Source: Raineya sp. (GTDB lineage: Bacteria > Bacteroidota > Bacteroidia > Cytophagales > Thermonemataceae). From it: 64,000 nucleotides of DNA. Each line of letters begins with the position of its first letter. The first letter of the stretch is position 1. Shown piece by piece: positions 60,816-64,000 of this stretch. Below the pieces are notes generated by a model. The model saw nothing but the letters and a program-made list of their open reading frames with translations, had not been told where the DNA came from and did no database searches. The DNA is taken from NCBI GenBank assembly GCA_025454915.1, contig JALONN010000004.1:186001-250000 (forward strand), read 5' to 3'. Made by a program: the position numbers and the translations under genes.

Positions 60816-62293
60816 TATAATAAAAATAACTTCTTCAATTCAGGCTTTATTACTTTTCCCATAGCATTTCTGGGTAACTCTGTGAGGATTTTTATTTGTG
60901 TAGGTATTTTATAATGAGCTATTTGTGTTTTAGCCCAAATTCTTAAATTTTCAAGAGATAAGTCCTGATTTTCATGTAAAATCAGACATACTGAGACTTT
61001 TTCACCCCACTCTTCGTCTGCAATACCTACTACAGCACAATCTTTAATAGATGGATGTAATCTTAAAGTTTCTTCTATTTCTATGGCTGATACTTTATAG
61101 CCTCCTGTTTTGATAATATCAATAGACGTTCTGCCTAATATTTTAAAATATCCTTCTTCATCTTGAATGGCTGTATCTCCTGTCTTAAACCATCCATCTT
61201 CTGTAAAACTTTCTAGAGTAGCTTGTTTTTTATTCCAATATTCTAAAAAAACATTATCTCCTTTTACCTGAATCTCTCCTATATCTCCTTGATTTACAAT
61301 ATTATTTTGTTCATTTACGAGTCTTACATCAACATTAGGCAAAGGCAAACCTATAAAACCTGCTTTTCTCTTTCCGTGTAGAGGATTAGAAATTGCCATA
61401 CCTATTTCACTCATTCCATATCTTTCTAATAAAAAGTGTCCACTTATTACCTCCCATCGTTCCAATATACTCACAGGTAAGGCAGCAGATCCTGAAATCA
61501 TCAATCTCATTTTTTTACAGGCTGCTGTCATATTTTGTTGTACATCTTGGGGTGAATTTTCCCACTCTGTTATGAGACGGCTGTAAACAGTTGGTACAGC
61601 CATAAAAATTGTAAAATCTTTTTTCTGCCACCAGTCCCACACTTTATTAGCCTCAAATTTTGACAAAAAATGGACTTCAGCTCCCACATATAAAGCACAA
61701 CATAAAGCATTTATAATTCCATGAATGTGGTGTAAGGGTAAAATATGTAGTATTTTGTCCGTTGCTGTCCATTCCCATGCTTTTACAAGCGTTTTAATCT
61801 GGCTTTCAATATTTTGATGTGTACTTACAACTCCTTTGGGTTTACCTGTTGTACCAGAAGTATAAATAATTAAGGCTCTTTGTTCAGGTTGAATTAAAGG
61901 TAATAGATGTGTTTCTTCGATGGTAATACTTTTTAGATAAACTGGCTTTATAATTGCTTCTTTTAAAACATCTTGAAAAAGCTCTTCTGATAATAGTAAT
62001 TGACAATTGGCATCTTCCAATACATAATTTATTTCTGAAATAGGGTGGGTGTTACACAAAGGCACAGCTACTCCACCAGCAAGCCATATCCCCCATTCTA
62101 TTGCTACATACTGTATGCTTGGGTTTACAAGAAATGCTATTTTTATTTCCTCAAGATGATTGGTATTAAATTTTTCTAATAAAAAATGGGCTATTGTAGT
62201 AGCTTCATTGTATAACTCTTTATAAGTTACAGAATCAGAGGCATCTGTAATGGCTATTCTATCTTTAATTTCAGCTTTGATATCAAACCACAT
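60815..62293 (-). CDS. Acyl-CoA synthetase, malonyl/methylmalonyl-CoA synthetase-like
   Basis: 492 residues, an AMP-forming ligase of the ANL superfamily. The adenylate motif is YTSGTTGKPKGVV, followed by LPLHHIHGI, typical of the MatB/ACSF3 malonyl- and methylmalonyl-CoA synthetases. Then ERYGMSEIGMAISNP, WFKTGDTAIQDEEGYF, GRTSIDIIKTGGYKVSAIEIE and the catalytic Lys in LPRNAMGKVIK. Context with methylmalonyl-CoA epimerase and MeaB strengthens a role with malonate or methylmalonate; the exact acid is not proven. Confidence 0.85.
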   Translation of the reverse strand: MWFDIKAEIKDRIAITDASDSVTYKELYNEATTIAHFLLEKFNTNHLEEIKIAFLVNPSIQYVAIEWGIWLAGGVAVPLCNTHPISEINYVLEDANCQLLLSEELFQDVLKEAIIKPVYLKSITIEETHLLPLIQPEQRALIIYTSGTTGKPKGVVSTHQNIESQIKTLVKAWEWTATDKILHILPLHHIHGIINALCCALYVGAEVHFLSKFEANKVWDWWQKKDFTIFMAVPTVYSRLITEWENSPQDVQQNMTAACKKMRLMISGSAALPVSILERWEVISGHFLLERYGMSEIGMAISNPLHGKRKAGFIGLPLPNVDVRLVNEQNNIVNQGDIGEIQVKGDNVFLEYWNKKQATLESFTEDGWFKTGDTAIQDEEGYFKILGRTSIDIIKTGGYKVSAIEIEETLRLHPSIKDCAVVGIADEEWGEKVSVCLILHENQDLSLENLRIWAKTQIAHYKIPTQIKILTELPRNAMGKVIKPELKKLFLL

Positions 62294-62296
62294 AAT

Positions 62297-62701
62297 TTAT
62301 TTAATTTCTTGGCAAAGTTCTATCAATACACCATTTGTGGATTTTGGATGTAAAAAACAAATTAGTTTATTGTCTGCACCTTTTTTGGGTTCTGCATTTA
62401 GGAGAGTAAATCCTTCGTTTTTAAGCCTTTCCATTTCTTCGTAAATATTAGAAACTTCATAGGCTATATGATGAATGCCTTCTCCTTTTTTTTCTATAAA
62501 CTTAGCAATAGCACTTTCAGGGTTTGTAGCCTCCAAAAGTTCTATTTTAGTTTCACCCATCTGAAAAAACGATGTACTTACTCCTTCACTTTCAACAGAT
62601 TCCACTTTATAATGAGTTTTTCCAAAGAGTTTTGCAAATAATTCATTCGATTCTTGTAAACTCTTAACAGCTATTCCTATATGTTCTACTTTTAACATCA
62701 T
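62297..62701 (-). CDS. mce: Methylmalonyl-CoA epimerase
   Basis: 134 residues of the vicinal-oxygen-chelate family; interconverts (R)- and (S)-methylmalonyl-CoA. Metal ligands are visible as His7 (VEHIGIAV), the GEGIHHIAYEV His and Glu near the end (VLIELCQ). The GETKIELLEATNPESAIAKFIEKKGEG block is typical of Mce. Lies 7 bases after meaB and 3 bases before the CoA ligase. Either of two adjacent ATGs could be the start. Confidence 0.95.
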   Translation of the reverse strand: MMLKVEHIGIAVKSLQESNELFAKLFGKTHYKVESVESEGVSTSFFQMGETKIELLEATNPESAIAKFIEKKGEGIHHIAYEVSNIYEEMERLKNEGFTLLNAEPKKGADNKLICFLHPKSTNGVLIELCQEIK

Positions 62702-62708
62702 TGTTACT

Positions 62709-63713
62709 TTATTTAAAATGAATAATTTTTTCTAATACTTCCTGAGCTGCATGAATGGCATCTTTTTTTCCTTCATTTACAGCATTTTTTGCATTTTCAA
62801 GAGCTTGTTTTACGGCATCTTGTTTATAAAAATATTCTAAAAGCTCATTTTTAATCGTTTCGTTTAACCAAGTAAGTTGCTGTTCTTTCCTTTTTTTATC
62901 AAAAAAACCTTTTTCCTTACTAATCTTAAAATATTCTTCTATTCTTTCCCAAACTTTACTAAGTCCCTCATTTTGTAATGCTGAACAAGTTTGAACAGGG
63001 ACTTGCCAACCCATTTCAGAAGGTCTAAAGAGATGCAAAGCTCCTTCATATTCTGTTTTGGCTACCAAAGCTTTGTGTTTATTTTCTCCATCTGCTTTTG
63101 TAATTACAAGCATATCAGCCATTTCCATAATTCCCTTTTTGATACCCTGTAATTCATCTCCTGCTCCAGCAAGCATAAGGAGCAAGAAAAAATCTGTCAT
63201 TTCACTTACTAGTGTCTCTGATTGTCCAACTCCTACTGTTTCTATAAAAATAATTTCAAAGCCCGCTGCTTCACAAAGCAAAAGTGTTTCTCGTGTTTTT
63301 TGAGCAGTTCCTCCCAACGAATGACCTGCTGGTGAGGGTCTGATGTAAGCATTAGGGTGTAATGCCAGACGCTCCATTCTGGTTTTATCTCCTAAAATAC
63401 TTCCTTTTGTCTTCTGACTGGTCGGATCTATTGCTAAAATGGCAATTTTCTTACTTGTTTTTTTTATAACCTCCAACCCAAAATTTTCTATAAAAGTACT
63501 TTTACCTACCCCTGGTACACCTGTTATCCCTAGTCGAATACTATTACCTGTATAAGGTAATAACTGTTCTAAGATTTTTTTAGAAAGTTTTTTATCATAC
63601 TCTAAACTGCTCTCTACAAGCGTTATAGCTTTAGAAAGTATTACTACATTGCCTTGTAAAATCCCTTCTATGTATTGCTCAGGCTCCAGACGTCCTTTTG
63701 GAAAGGGTACCAT
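62709..63713 (-). CDS. meaB: Methylmalonyl-CoA mutase-associated GTPase MeaB
   Basis: 334 residues. A G3E-type GTPase that loads and protects the adenosylcobalamin of methylmalonyl-CoA mutase. P-loop GVPGVGKST (65-73), then AIDPTSQKTKGSILGDKTRM, the SPAGHSLGGTAQKTRETLLLCEAAGFEIIFIETVGVGQSE block, and NKxD-type VITKADGENK. First gene of a five-gene operon. The mutase itself is not in the window, so it is encoded elsewhere. Confidence 0.95.
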   Translation of the reverse strand: MVPFPKGRLEPEQYIEGILQGNVVILSKAITLVESSLEYDKKLSKKILEQLLPYTGNSIRLGITGVPGVGKSTFIENFGLEVIKKTSKKIAILAIDPTSQKTKGSILGDKTRMERLALHPNAYIRPSPAGHSLGGTAQKTRETLLLCEAAGFEIIFIETVGVGQSETLVSEMTDFFLLLMLAGAGDELQGIKKGIMEMADMLVITKADGENKHKALVAKTEYEGALHLFRPSEMGWQVPVQTCSALQNEGLSKVWERIEEYFKISKEKGFFDKKRKEQQLTWLNETIKNELLEYFYKQDAVKQALENAKNAVNEGKKDAIHAAQEVLEKIIHFK

Positions 63714-63771
63714 TTTTTATCCGAAAATTTTTTTTATATTTATGAAAATATTACATTTACTTTTATCACAC

Positions 63772-63779
63772 CAAAAGTA
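63772..63779 (-). promoter_or_regulatory. Candidate -7 box of the meaB operon
   Basis: TACTTTTG on the minus strand, about 58 bases before the meaB ATG. TTTG at 63803-63806 (minus) is 23 bases further out. Confidence 0.45.
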
Positions 63780-63805
63780 TTAAAGTTTAGATATTTTTTA
63801 AGCAA

Positions 63806-64000
63806 ATGAGAACATTTTTTCGATTTTTTTTCAATAAAGATAATATCCTCATCTTAGCCTTCACAGCAGTGGTAGCCTTTATTGTTCAAAGTATCAACTT
63901 AAATCTTGATGCTTTAAATCCTATGGAAAAAATGTTTGGAGATTTTGACATAACAGATGTGTACTTTCATGGAATTAGAAATGTAAAAGAAGATTTTAAA
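63806..64000 (+). CDS. CHASE2-like sensor protein, partial
   Basis: The first 65 codons are in the window; the rest lies to the right. A short basic N terminus (MRTFFRFFFNKDN) precedes one membrane segment (ILILAFTAVVAFIVQ), then LNPMEKMFGDFDITDVYFHGIRN, which resembles the start of a CHASE2 extracellular sensor domain as found in adenylate cyclases and kinases. The output domain cannot be seen. Confidence 0.5.
   Translation, partial: MRTFFRFFFNKDNILILAFTAVVAFIVQSINLNLDALNPMEKMFGDFDITDVYFHGIRNVKEDFK

Noticed and set aside
1..64000. tRNA genes, CRISPR arrays, insertion sequences, phage genes
   Set aside because: None of the characteristic sequences (tRNA cloverleaf, evenly spaced direct repeats, transposase or integrase motifs, phage structural proteins) were seen by eye. 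A tRNA could still be missed without a covariance search.

Overview
The window is AT-rich chromosomal DNA from a member of the Bacteroidota, most likely a gliding Cytophagales-type bacterium. Evidence: two GldJ-type gliding/type IX secretion lipoproteins; family pairs typical of the phylum (DUF1599 with a BT_3928-type DoxX protein, a split transketolase, a DUF5916 outer-membrane protein, DUF1573); many lipoproteins; start codons without clear Shine-Dalgarno sequences; and repeated copies of the phylum's -7 promoter motif TAnnTTTG 25-70 bases before genes. The species cannot be named from this sequence alone. I saw no tRNA, CRISPR array, insertion sequence or prophage; this is mostly core genome.

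Layout. 1-5400: a cut subtilisin-like protease (minus strand), then fructose-1,6-bisphosphatase and a tightly overlapping run of membrane/unknown genes (DoxX-like, DUF2071, membrane methyltransferase, 4-TM protein, DUF1003). 5400-13200: aldehyde dehydrogenase with MsrA, two unknown lipoproteins, a Crp/Fnr regulator and a very long AsmA protein. 13300-18500: ABC-F ATPase, cytidylate kinase, three tiny lipoproteins, the RNase P RNA gene rnpB and a CarH-like B12-binding MerR regulator. 18500-22900: a minus-strand operon running DUF1599, BT_3928-type DoxX/thioredoxin protein, orphan DppB-type permease, aroK, thiL. 23000-34600: lipocalin-like protein, MutS2, transglutaminase-like protein, DUF5916 protein, RidA, phosphatidylserine decarboxylase, a rearranged RecQ and Tex. 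34600-39200: CvfB-like protein, malate:quinone oxidoreductase, the N-terminal transketolase subunit and RfbB.

39200-47700: two GldJ paralogues (minus) divergent from a sigma-54 activator followed by ispE; then an MFS transporter, a MOSC protein and a pair of paralogous small secreted proteins. 47900-55700: a 1007-residue TerB/FHA-like/ABCG fusion, a TIP30-like oxidoreductase, an LPP20-like lipoprotein, two envelope-glycan initiating transferases and a LEA14-like lipoprotein. 55700-64000: PiT phosphate transporter, an alkyltransferase-like DNA repair protein, DUF1573, an LpxL-type acyltransferase, and an operon meaB - methylmalonyl-CoA epimerase - malonyl/methylmalonyl-CoA synthetase-like ligase - unknown gene - omega-amidase. 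A CHASE2-like gene starts at the right edge.

Themes are envelope and surface biology (Gld, AsmA, LpxL, PSD, polysaccharide initiation, many lipoproteins), central carbon metabolism (fbp, mqo, tkt, methylmalonyl-CoA handling) and nucleic-acid maintenance (MutS2, RecQ, Tex, RNase P, ATL). Transcription units are usually separated by hairpins with long A/T-flanked stems that look bidirectional. No wholly new system is proven. The best candidates for undescribed biology are the three-member tiny lipoprotein family (16517-17081), the overlapping DoxX/DUF2071/methyltransferase cluster (1874-4832), the GldJ paralogue with a periodic Pro/Asp insertion (40909-42567) and the light-sensor-like regulator with no carotenoid genes beside it (17619-18500).
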